Of a DNA stretch of 14,254 nucleotides, positions 7,302 to 13,796 are shown in pieces. Below the pieces are notes generated by a model. That model ran no database searches, had not been told where the DNA came from, and worked only from the letters and a program-made list of their open reading frames with translations. Each line of letters starts with the position of its first letter. Position 1 is the first letter of the stretch. The position numbers and the translations under genes were made by a program. Origin of the DNA: Emcibacteraceae bacterium (GTDB taxonomy: Bacteria > Pseudomonadota > Alphaproteobacteria > Sphingomonadales > Emcibacteraceae); assembly GCA_016763335.1 (NCBI GenBank), contig JAESUD010000063.1, forward strand, positions 1-14,254, given 5' to 3'.

Positions 7302-7892
7302 TCAAATGGAAACCAGATAAAGCGCGATGATAATAAGCCCGCCACCCATGGTCAAATTAAAATAACGCATATTACGGGCACATGTTAATAAATACGCAAT
7401 TCTCGACCCTGCATAGGCCCATGTCAAAATGCTTAAGTAACCAACCACAACATATATGCTGACATATATTGCAAGCTCAACATAATCACGACCAAGGTTA
7501 AACGCACTCACCCCGGCAACAACCGCGATCCACGCTTTCGGGTTAAGCCACGACCCTACAAAGCCCAGTAAAAACCCCGGTGCTTTGCTATTTTTGTCCG
7601 CCACCTTAATTTCCGAACTCGACGTCGCCACTTTAACGCCCATATAAATTATAAACGCCGCTCCGAAATAACTGACCACAGTCATAAAAATTCCGTTTTT
7701 ACTGATCAAAGTACCAATACCAAGCCCGACGATAATATTAAGCACAGTAAACCCAATGGCCGAACCAGTGGCAAACGGCACCGCTTTTAAAAACCCGTGG
7801 TTAGCACCTGTGCTCAGCAACACAATATTGGTTGGCCCTGGTGTGATTGACATTGAAAACGCATAAAGCGCCATCGCCAGTAAAATAGTCAT
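7302..7892 (-). CDS. LysE/RhtB-family amino acid exporter (first of three)
   Basis: A 196-aa exporter and first gene of the minus-strand operon. It starts MTILLAMALYAFSMSITPGP, with the family signature SITPGPTNIVLLSTGANHG and the central motif FVGSWLNPKAWIAVVAGVSAFNL; about six membrane segments are present. An AAGGG box lies eight bases ahead of the ATG, close in sequence to the box ahead of the second exporter (AAGGGTATTTATC against AAGGGTTTAT), consistent with duplication of the gene together with its leader. The start lies 114 bp from the divergent LysR gene, a classic arrangement for LysR control of an exporter, as in the lysG-lysE pair of Corynebacterium glutamicum. Confidence 0.9.
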   Translation of the reverse strand: MTILLAMALYAFSMSITPGPTNIVLLSTGANHGFLKAVPFATGSAIGFTVLNIIVGLGIGTLISKNGIFMTVVSYFGAAFIIYMGVKVATSSSEIKVADKNSKAPGFLLGFVGSWLNPKAWIAVVAGVSAFNLGRDYVELAIYVSIYVVVGYLSILTWAYAGSRIAYLLTCARNMRYFNLTMGGGLIIIALYLVSI

Positions 7893-7944
7893 GATAAATA
7901 CCCTTAATTTCTCATTGACTAACTAATACCATTATGATCTTAAT

Positions 7945-7966
7945 TTGATTAGACAGGATAATTCAA
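7945..7966. promoter_or_regulatory. Candidate LysR operator in the divergent intergenic region
   Basis: The sequence TTGATTA-gacagga-TAATTCAA forms an imperfect dyad near the middle of the 114-bp region between the LysR gene and the exporter operon. LysR-type regulators typically bind interrupted dyads with a T-N11-A core, which can be fitted here. The region is AT-rich, so the match is suggestive only. Confidence 0.3.
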
Positions 7967-8006
7967 TTTCATTGTTCTATTTAATTAAACTATTACAGGT
8001 GATCCG

Positions 8007-8879
8007 ATGATTGATGATTTAAAAGCAATGGCCATATTCGCTGAAACCATAAAACGTGGCTCGTTCCGCGCAGCGGCAAAATCACTGCAACTTTCCCCAT
8101 CCGTGGTAAGTTATCAAATCTCACAATTAGAAGAGCGCCTCGGCACCACGCTTATTTACCGTTCCACTAGAAAACTTTCCAAAACGGCAGAAGGCGAAAT
8201 TCTTTATAATCATGCCGTTGAAATGCTTGATCAAGCCGAGCTCGGCATCAGAAACGTTAGCGGCCATAATATTGCCAGAGGTAAACTCAATATTACCCTA
8301 CCGCTGTCAATGACCGGCGATATACTCACCAAACAACTGGCGGAATTTTCGATACAAAACCCAGAAATTAAAATGCATGTTATATATTCTGATACTCGTC
8401 TTGATCTGACAGCCGACGGTATCGATATTGCCTTTCGTATGGGCTCCTTACCCGATAGTTCCTTAAATGCCAAAAAAATAGCCGTGAAGAAAAGAACCCT
8501 TGCCTGTTCCCCCGAATATTATGCCAAACACCCCGAACCAACCCGCCCCGAAGATTTGAACGACTGGAACTGGATCAAGCATGACATGCTACCCAATACC
8601 AGAACCCTGATAAAAGATGACAATCGCAGTTACCAATTGGAACTGGAAGGAAATATCAGCGCTAACTCCGCCGAAGCTATGGTAAAGTTTGCTGTATACG
8701 GCCTCGGCATATCAACCGCCGCTCACTGGTTGATCGAGGATGAACTAAAAGATGGTCGTCTAATACAAGTCCTACCCGATTGGGAAGTTGAACCCATGCC
8801 CCTTTACGCCGTCTGGCACGGCAACGTCACCAAATGCAGCAACACGAGACGATTGCTCAATTTTATAAAGAATTATTAG
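8007..8879 (+). CDS. LysR-family transcriptional regulator
   Basis: A 290-aa regulator. The N-terminal winged helix-turn-helix is at about residues 4-63, with the typical FAETIKRGSFRAAAKSL, LSPSVVSYQISQLEERLG and LIYRSTRKLSKTAEGE blocks. A linker helix follows and then the two-lobed effector-binding domain (about 90-288), with IDIAFRMGSLPDSSL and the C-terminal lobe around VKFAVYGLGISTAAHWL. It resembles the CrgA-like group of short LysR proteins. AGGTGAT lies just ahead of the ATG. It is transcribed away from the three-exporter operon and is the likely regulator of it, responding to an exported compound or its precursor; this role is inferred from layout. The gap to the next gene downstream is only 21 bases. 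Confidence 0.93.
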   Translation: MIDDLKAMAIFAETIKRGSFRAAAKSLQLSPSVVSYQISQLEERLGTTLIYRSTRKLSKTAEGEILYNHAVEMLDQAELGIRNVSGHNIARGKLNITLPLSMTGDILTKQLAEFSIQNPEIKMHVIYSDTRLDLTADGIDIAFRMGSLPDSSLNAKKIAVKKRTLACSPEYYAKHPEPTRPEDLNDWNWIKHDMLPNTRTLIKDDNRSYQLELEGNISANSAEAMVKFAVYGLGISTAAHWLIEDELKDGRLIQVLPDWEVEPMPLYAVWHGNVTKCSNTRRLLNFIKNY

Positions 8880-8900
8880 AACCTGTTATGGGGAAATTTC

Positions 8901-9824
8901 ATGAATTACATTATTAAGGCAAGCTTACTGTTATTAATATTAATAACAGCCCCAACATATGCAGAAGATGATACTGCCTCCAGTCTTTACCAACAAAAGA
9001 AATTCACAGATGCTTACCCTTTATTCTTAAAAAACGCTGGAGCTGGCGATCAAAGTTCATTTTACACGCTTGGAATGATGAACCAATTGGGCCAAGGTAC
9101 AGAAATAAATATTCCCCAAGCCCTGAAATGGTATTTAAAAGCAATAGATGCTGGAAATCTCGACGCCGCATTCATGGCTGGCGAGCTATATAACGCTAAT
9201 GATACCTTTATCCTTAATTATTATGAGGCAGAACTACTTTACAAACTCGCCCTTAACGGCGGCCTCTTAAAAGCAGCCCTGCCACTCGGCCGCTTATACA
9301 CAACAAATGTTAACGGTGTCGTTCATATGCCAACAGCCGTTAAATATCTGGAAATAGCCGCCCTTGATCCGCTTGGCGGTGATGCTGCCGCCGAGGCCGC
9401 ATCATTTCTCTCGCAAATTTACCGTGGTAATGGAAAATCAATTATTGCAAATGAAAGAACCGCCTTTAAATGGCTTGAAGTCGCCGCAGAAAATGGTGAT
9501 GCCGCAGCAGCAGCAGCAGTAGGTTTAAGCTGTTACTCTGGCGATAAAGTAGAAAAGAACCCGGCCAAAGCTTTCCGCTTCATCCGTTCTGCCGCATCAC
9601 GTGGCCACGGCATCGCTCAGTTTAATTTAGGTCTATTTTATTATCAGGGTGCCGGCACCAGAGCAGACCCGGTTAAGGCTCTCGCCTGGTTCATGGTCGC
9701 AAAAAACACTGACCCTGCCACCGATAACGGCACAATAGAAAAATTCAAAGCCGCCCTAACTCCCACCAAAAACAAAGCCGCCATGAAAGAATATAAAAAC
9801 TTAATGCTTCGTTTCTCAAAGTAA
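8901..9824 (+). CDS. Secreted Sel1-repeat protein
   Basis: A 307-aa protein with a Sec signal peptide (MNYIIKASLLLLILITAPTY, then AEDD; cleavage likely near residue 21). Six Sel1-like repeats of about 36 residues follow (about residues 48-280), each with the pattern A-x-x-x-L-G-x-x-Y-x-x-G-x-G-x-x-x-x-x-x-A-x-x-W-x-x-x-A-A: for example FMAGELYNAND, FLSQIYRGNGK and FNLGLFYYQGAGTRAD. Sel1 repeats build alpha-solenoids that act as protein-binding scaffolds, often in envelope stress or signalling. The second and third repeats are degenerate. GGGGAAA precedes the ATG. It is paralogous to the interrupted Sel1 gene at 10781. The client protein is unknown; the peroxidase and GDCCVxC genes lie between the two. 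Confidence 0.88.
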   Translation: MNYIIKASLLLLILITAPTYAEDDTASSLYQQKKFTDAYPLFLKNAGAGDQSSFYTLGMMNQLGQGTEINIPQALKWYLKAIDAGNLDAAFMAGELYNANDTFILNYYEAELLYKLALNGGLLKAALPLGRLYTTNVNGVVHMPTAVKYLEIAALDPLGGDAAAEAASFLSQIYRGNGKSIIANERTAFKWLEVAAENGDAAAAAAVGLSCYSGDKVEKNPAKAFRFIRSAASRGHGIAQFNLGLFYYQGAGTRADPVKALAWFMVAKNTDPATDNGTIEKFKAALTPTKNKAAMKEYKNLMLRFSK

Positions 9825-9897
9825 TTTCCTTCTCAAATTTGCCATTTCAATATTCATGCTGTAAGGTTTTTCTCGGTAAAAGAGGGAGTATGTAAAA

Positions 9898-10503
9898 ATG
9901 ACCTGGATAAAAACAGTTCCGTACGAGGACGCAACAGGCAAACTTAAAAAGCTTTATGACCGTGTCAAAGGCCCGGACAATAATATCGATAACATCATGA
10001 TGGCCCACTCGTTACGTCCCCATAGTATGGAAGCCCATATGGCGATCTATAAACGTGTGCTACATCATACTGCCAACGAAATCCCCAAAGCATTTCTTGA
10101 ATGTATCGGTGTTTATGTATCACTGCTTAATAAGTGCTCATACTGCGTCGAACATCATTATGCTGGCATGGTACGACTATTAAACGACGATGAACGCGCC
10201 ACGGAAATACGCGAGGCGCTCGAAATCGGACAGCCAAAGCAGACCTTTGATGATAAACATGCCTTAATGCTTAAATATGCCCGTTACCTAACCCTTTCAC
10301 CGAGCGAGCTTACCCATCATATGCTTGATAAAATGCGCCGCCTTGGCACCACCGACGGTGAAATTCTCGAAGTTAATCAGGTAACCGCCTATTTCTGCTA
10401 CGCTAACCGCACCGTGCTCGGCTTGGGTGTTCACACAAACGGCGACATCATCGGCCTAAGCCCCGGAAACAGTGAAGATGCAGACAACTGGAACCATAAA
10501 TGA
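9898..10503 (+). CDS. AhpD-like / carboxymuconolactone-decarboxylase-fold peroxidase-related protein
   Basis: A 201-aa all-helical protein of the AhpD/CMD superfamily, related to the group often named 'peroxidase-related enzyme'. The redox motif is C80-S-Y-C83 followed by H87 (NKCSYCVEHHYAGM), with an upstream E68 in FLECIGVYVSLLN, the E...CxxC..H layout used by AhpD for thiol-dependent peroxide reduction. A C-terminal helical repeat ends in LGVHTNGDIIGLSPG. There is no signal peptide, so it is cytoplasmic. GAGGGAG lies about nine bases ahead of the ATG. The stop overlaps the start of the GDCCVxC gene by ATGA, so the two are almost certainly co-translated and may act together in thiol redox work; the latter is inference. 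Confidence 0.85.
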   Translation: MTWIKTVPYEDATGKLKKLYDRVKGPDNNIDNIMMAHSLRPHSMEAHMAIYKRVLHHTANEIPKAFLECIGVYVSLLNKCSYCVEHHYAGMVRLLNDDERATEIREALEIGQPKQTFDDKHALMLKYARYLTLSPSELTHHMLDKMRRLGTTDGEILEVNQVTAYFCYANRTVLGLGVHTNGDIIGLSPGNSEDADNWNHK

Positions 10504-10715
10504 ACACCCGTTTCGTTATTCACAGCACTATTACCTGCCCCAAATGCGGACATACAAAGCTGGAAGAAATGCCCACTAATGCTTGCCAGTATTTTTATGA
10601 CTGCACGGCCTGTGGTATTGTTTTGAAACCGCTTCCCGGTGATTGTTGTGTTTATTGTTCATTCGGAACGGTTCCCTGCCCGCCAATCCAGCTTGGCCAA
10701 TCTTGTCATCACTAA
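10500..10715 (+). CDS. GDCCVxC-domain small cysteine-rich protein
   Basis: A 71-aa protein with nine cysteines. C13-P-K-C16 and C35-T-A-C38 could form a zinc ribbon. The family-defining GDCCVYCSFGTVPCPPIQ lies at residues 47-64. Family knowledge: GDCCVxC proteins are small, of unknown function, and in some bacteria one of these cysteines is replaced by selenocysteine, which hints at redox or metal-ion handling. Here all positions are Cys and no in-frame TGA is seen, so this is the non-selenium form. Translation starts inside the stop of the peroxidase gene (ATGA), so expression is coupled to it. The frame at 10639-10857 is a shadow. Confidence 0.9.
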   Translation: MNTRFVIHSTITCPKCGHTKLEEMPTNACQYFYDCTACGIVLKPLPGDCCVYCSFGTVPCPPIQLGQSCHH

Positions 10716-10780
10716 GCCCGAAAATCGCCATAATCTTATATGTATACTAAATAAATCAGTAATAATTAAGAGAGTAAATC

Positions 10781-11716
10781 ATGAAAAAACTCCTCCTTCT
10801 CAGCCTTCTTATAGTTTCTCCCGCCCTTGCCGATATGGAAAAAGCATATCAGGCTGAACAAGATGGCGATTACGAAATTGCTTACGGCGAATTTATGACC
10901 GAAGCAGAGACAGGCAATACAGAAGCCATGGTGATGATCGGGTTATATTATGCCCGTGGTTTTCATGTGAAAGAAGATGCAAACAAATCAAATGAATGGA
11001 TGCTCAAAGCCGCTAACCTCGGCGACGCCACGGCGGCACTTAACATGGGCGTCGGTTATCAAAGGGGTTTTGGCGATCTAACAAAAGATGAAACCATTGC
11101 CCTTGAATGGTTTCTTTCAGCGGCTAAAAAAGGTCAGGCCCAAGCCCAGTTTGAAACCGCCGTCGCCTACCAATAAGGCATCGGCACCACCCGCGATTTA
11201 TTTGAGGCCCGCTTATGGTATCAAAAGGCTGCAGAGCAAAACCATTCCGGCGCACAAAATAACCTTGCTGGAATATACGGTGAAGGTCAGGGCGTTGCCG
11301 CCGATCCTGAGATAGCAAGAGAATGGCTTGAAAAATCAGCAAAAAATAAAAATCATGAAGCGCTTTTCACCCTAGGCCTTATTTATCATCAGGCGATGAA
11401 TGTTCAACAAGATTATGAACTTGCCGCCGATTATTTCCGTCGCGCCTTCATCGAGGGGAAATCAGAATCAGCCTCATTCCTCGCTGAATATTATTATCAG
11501 GGCAACGGCGTCGGGCAAAGCCGCATAAACGCCATGATGTGGCTAATGCTCGCCACCGAGTATAATTCAACTATGCCCGGGGGCCAATTATCACAGGAAA
11601 CCCTGTACCGACTTGATGAAAACAAAAGTTTTCTAACACAAGAATTATCGCCAAGCGAAATGGGCCGTGCCAAAGAACGCAAAGATGATTTCATAAAGAA
11701 AAATCTCGAAAGCTAG
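10781..11716 (+). pseudogene. Secreted Sel1-repeat protein interrupted by one in-frame TAA
   Basis: A frame of 312 codons including both stops would encode a 311-aa Sel1 protein, but codon 132 (11174-11176) is TAA. Before it are a signal peptide (MKKLLLLSLLIVSPALA) and two and a half Sel1 repeats. After it the same frame continues to 11716 with about three and a half further repeats (GIGTTRDLFEARLWYQKAA, LAGIYGEGQGVAADP, FLAEYYYQGNGVGQSR). The stop falls inside the repeat motif, between AYQ and GIGT, where family members usually have E, N or K, so a GAA-to-TAA or AAA-to-TAA change explains it. No frameshift or further decay is visible. A restart ATG exists only at 11396, without a good ribosome binding site. 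It is a recent pseudogene, a sequencing error, or a read-through gene. AGAGAG precedes the first ATG. Confidence 0.75.
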
Positions 11717-11739
11717 GTTTTAACAGTCTTAAATAGCCG

Positions 11740-12003
11740 TTAATCTTTTTTCTGCGCGCGCCACGCCCGGTATGATCCGGATAGAAATATACCGGCAAAA
11801 AATCTGGTTGATGCCAAAAAAAGCCCAAGTGGCATAATCGCGGCAATATCCCCTTGCCCCATCACAAGCATTATAATGGATAATACCGATACACTAAGGC
11901 ACATAAAATATATTCCGCGCTTCGGTTCATTATCACGCCACAGGTAAAGTGCTAACGCAAAGGGCATGACAAAAACCACAAATACCAAAAATAATCCGCT
12001 CAT
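11740..12003 (-). CDS. Small membrane protein of unknown function, 87 aa
   Basis: Unrecognised. The product has an N-terminal membrane segment (GLFLVFVVFVMPFALALYLW), a short charged loop (RDNEPKRG), a second segment (IYFMCLSVSVLSIIMLVMG) and a third (IAAIMPLGLFLASTRFFAGIFL), and ends in a basic tail (YRAWRAQKKD), so it probably spans the inner membrane three times. Its ATG overlaps the TGA of the 183-aa gene upstream (ATGA, 12000-12003), showing that the two are translated as a pair and probably act together. It faces the interrupted Sel1 gene tail to tail, leaving a 23-bp gap with no convincing terminator. Confidence 0.7.
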   Translation of the reverse strand: MSGLFLVFVVFVMPFALALYLWRDNEPKRGIYFMCLSVSVLSIIMLVMGQGDIAAIMPLGLFLASTRFFAGIFLSGSYRAWRAQKKD

Positions 12004-12551
12004 ATTTTACCCATCTTCTTAAGTTTATCATTAAGTTCTGCATATTGCATAACATCCACCGGCAGCGAAATCTCGCTTAGTATTTCCGGTTCCCGTTCCA
12101 CATCATCACTAATAATCAATTTTCCGTCTTGGTTTTTCACCACGGTTATATCCGCCCACGCAATTTCAAACATCCTTAGCCGTCTGATTTCCGCTATAAA
12201 ATCATCCGTCACAATATAAGCCTTTCCCATGATCCACGCTTTAAGTAGCGGCGAAAAAGCCCCATATTTCCTAAGGCGTTGCGATTTCCCTCGAAACCAT
12301 AAAAAATGAATGAAAAACCCGTTGATAAAATAAAATATAAGTATTACCGCGCAGGTCATCAATATACGTGGCCAATCACCAGTCGCATTAAAATCAGGCA
12401 TCCAATAGCTTTGAGTATAAAAGCCAAAAACCATCAATGTGGCCAACATCGGAACCATAAAATTTTCCCGAAATCTAAGCACTGGTGGTACCGTAAAAAA
12501 CAACACGGCCCAAAACCAAAGAATATTTTCAGTACTGCCAAATTCCGCCAA
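12000..12551 (-). CDS. Membrane protein of unknown function, 183 aa, TTG start
   Basis: Unrecognised. The N-terminal half has three hydrophobic segments (ENILWFWAVLFFTVPPVL, MVPMLATLMVFGFYTQSYW, ILMTCAVILIFYFINGFFIHFLWF). The C-terminal half is soluble and mixed alpha/beta (IAWADITVVKNQDGKLIISDD, then EISLPVDVMQYAELNDKLKKMG), with the look of a small pleckstrin-like or regulatory cytoplasmic domain; that resemblance is only by pattern. The start is TTG (12549-12551): an AAGGGAG box lies seven bases upstream and no ATG is suitable nearby. It is the first gene of a two-gene unit with the 87-aa membrane protein. It lies 57 bp downstream of phage-like genes on the same strand, and whether it belongs to the prophage or the host is unclear. 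Confidence 0.7.
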   Translation of the reverse strand: MAEFGSTENILWFWAVLFFTVPPVLRFRENFMVPMLATLMVFGFYTQSYWMPDFNATGDWPRILMTCAVILIFYFINGFFIHFLWFRGKSQRLRKYGAFSPLLKAWIMGKAYIVTDDFIAEIRRLRMFEIAWADITVVKNQDGKLIISDDVEREPEILSEISLPVDVMQYAELNDKLKKMGKI

Positions 12552-12608
12552 AATTAAACTCCCTTTATTTCAATCGGAACCTAGCATAACTTTTAGCATC
12601 TTCAAGCA

Positions 12609-13145
12609 TTACCTCGCAATTCCTGCTCTCGGTTTAAACATCTCTACATATAATTTTAGTCCCGCCACAAGGTAATCTCGACTACGACCACGGCGAAAAC
12701 CAAAATATTTATCAGTATCGCGTAATGTCACCGGCTCCGTAAGGATATGAATAACCGGTCCGACTTTAATGCGCTTCTTACTGCATTCATCAAACCAATC
12801 GGCATACTGGTTTTGCACACGGGCTTGAAGCGGGCCTTCCTGTTCGGTTGCCCCGCGGCCGATAATATCAACATACCCGTCGAAATTCATCACCCGCAGC
12901 GCCACATCCGCTGTGATCAGACTAAAAGCATATCTGATATATTCTGCCGCATAAAGTTCAGATATTTCAATGTCACCTTTACGGTATATTCCCAGTAACG
13001 GGTCACGCTTTAATTTGCGCTTTGTCTGTTCGGTTCCTTTATTTATTTCTTCATGAAATTTTTCTATCTGTTTCTTTGTAATGCCCGGAAATTTTAATGA
13101 TATTCGCCCATTACTCACACCATTTTCAATCATCGTCATAATCAT
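12609..13145 (-). CDS. Phage-associated protein of unknown function, 178 aa
   Basis: The product has an N-terminal helix-turn-helix-like stretch (MIENGVSNGRISLKFPG, then TKKQIEKFHEEI), a basic linker, and a body starting DPLLGIYRKGDIEISELYAAEYIRYAF. The pattern 'D-P-L-x-x-x-Y-x-x-G-x-I-x-x-x-x-x-x-A-A-x-x-x-R' recalls DUF6456-like and related small proteins of alphaproteobacterial prophages, possibly DNA-binding. It is a distant resemblance, not a match. The frame opens at an ATG at 13178 (189 aa), but the ATG at 13145 has a perfect AAGGAGG (13154-13160) eight bases upstream and is preferred. The gene follows phage replication-type genes on the same strand and probably shares their transcript. 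Confidence 0.6.
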   Translation of the reverse strand: MIMTMIENGVSNGRISLKFPGITKKQIEKFHEEINKGTEQTKRKLKRDPLLGIYRKGDIEISELYAAEYIRYAFSLITADVALRVMNFDGYVDIIGRGATEQEGPLQARVQNQYADWFDECSKKRIKVGPVIHILTEPVTLRDTDKYFGFRRGRSRDYLVAGLKLYVEMFKPRAGIAR

Positions 13146-13153
13146 TTTTTGAT

Positions 13154-13160
13154 CCTCCTT
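13154..13160 (-). promoter_or_regulatory. Strong ribosome binding site deciding the start of the 178-aa gene
   Basis: AAGGAGG on the minus strand lies eight bases before the ATG at 13143-13145. It is the strongest Shine-Dalgarno sequence noticed in the window and sits inside the longer open frame that begins at 13178, arguing for the internal start. Confidence 0.65.
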
Positions 13161-13174
13161 GTTAATACTTAACG

Positions 13175-13318
13175 TCATTTTAAAGCCTTGCTTTCTTTAT
13201 TTATTGTCCTCAAACGCCGGCGGTTCCGCCTTAGGCTTGCCCAGTACAGTGACGCCTGTGCAGACGTAAGAAACTGTTCCGATTTGTAACCATCTGATCG
13301 TTTGATAGTTTTGCGCAT
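13175..13318 (-). CDS. Possible small phage gene, 47 aa
   Basis: A short frame encoding a basic peptide that starts MRKTIKRSDGYKSEQF, continues with SAQASLYWASLRRNRRR and ends ESKALK. It has a modest AAGG box before the ATG, and its stop overlaps the longer-frame start of the next gene (ATGA at 13175-13178). The same DNA also carries a 39-aa frame (13231-13350), whose ATG overlaps the stop of the upstream 149-aa gene. At most one is likely to be real; the 47-aa product has the more protein-like mix of aromatic, basic and helix-forming residues. Function unknown. Confidence 0.35.
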   Translation of the reverse strand: MRKTIKRSDGYKSEQFLTSAQASLYWASLRRNRRRLRTINKESKALK

Positions 13319-13346
13319 GTACCTTGGTTGTTGCTCACAAATTTAA

Positions 13347-13796
13347 TCATTTCATACGTTTCAAAACTTCTTCAATTTTTTCAATTCGTTGATTTAATTT
13401 CCAATGCAGGGGATAGATGTATTTCAGGAGGGTTTTCATAGTGGGGAAAAACTTATCGTCTTCCTGCTCAATCAAATTCATGATGCCTTTATCGATGGCA
13501 TAATAACAATAATCTCGCTGTTCCGGATGCTCGCAAATATCCTCAAGAAATACCGACACCGCATTTTCGTCCATTTTTTGGGTTGGTTTTTGCAGTTTAA
13601 GACGCGTTAAACGCGTTAAAATATGTTCAAACGGGCTTGGTTTAAGGGCCGCACGGCCCTGAAGCAACACACCCGCCCAATAAAATTCGTCTTCTGGGTT
13701 GATGATTGCTCGGCGCGGGTTATCATATTTTTCCCCGCTTATTTCGTCGTCGATTAAGCGCCAGTCGCGCGCCCGCTGTGGTGGCACAGTCGCCAT
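13347..13796 (-). CDS. Phage-type hypothetical protein, 149 aa
   Basis: Unrecognised soluble protein starting MATVPPQRARDWRLIDDE, with a middle part WAGVLLQGRAALKPSPFEHI and a charged helical C-terminus (MKTLLKYIYPLHWKLNQRIE, then EKIEEVLKRMK) that may form a coiled coil. The frame is open upstream to 14087, but before about 13850 it is the shadow of the replication gene. The ATG at 13794-13796 is chosen because GAGGGGGGA, with GGA further ahead, lies directly upstream at good spacing; the ATG at 13847 (MSTGKWLEIK) is the main alternative. It overlaps the end of the replication gene by at least 74 bases. Gene order suggests a role in phage replication or regulation. Confidence 0.6.
   Translation of the reverse strand: MATVPPQRARDWRLIDDEISGEKYDNPRRAIINPEDEFYWAGVLLQGRAALKPSPFEHILTRLTRLKLQKPTQKMDENAVSVFLEDICEHPEQRDYCYYAIDKGIMNLIEQEDDKFFPTMKTLLKYIYPLHWKLNQRIEKIEEVLKRMK

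Noticed and set aside
10500..10715. Selenocysteine version of the GDCCVxC protein
   Set aside because: All family cysteine positions are encoded by Cys codons and no in-frame TGA precedes the stop, so no selenocysteine is inferred.
9898..10715. Toxin-antitoxin pair suggested by two small overlapping genes
   Set aside because: The first gene is a clear AhpD/CMD-fold protein of 201 aa and the second a GDCCVxC protein; neither resembles a toxin or antitoxin.
11720..11759. Possible terminator between the converging Sel1 and 87-aa genes (TTAAC ... GTTAA followed by a T-run)
   Set aside because: The stem is only five mostly A-T pairs with a 14-base loop, too weak to support a terminator call.
13598..13620. 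Tandem CGCGTTAAA repeat resembling a small iteron
   Set aside because: Only two copies, and they encode a Leu-Thr-Arg repeat within the 149-aa gene; this is too little for a replication origin.
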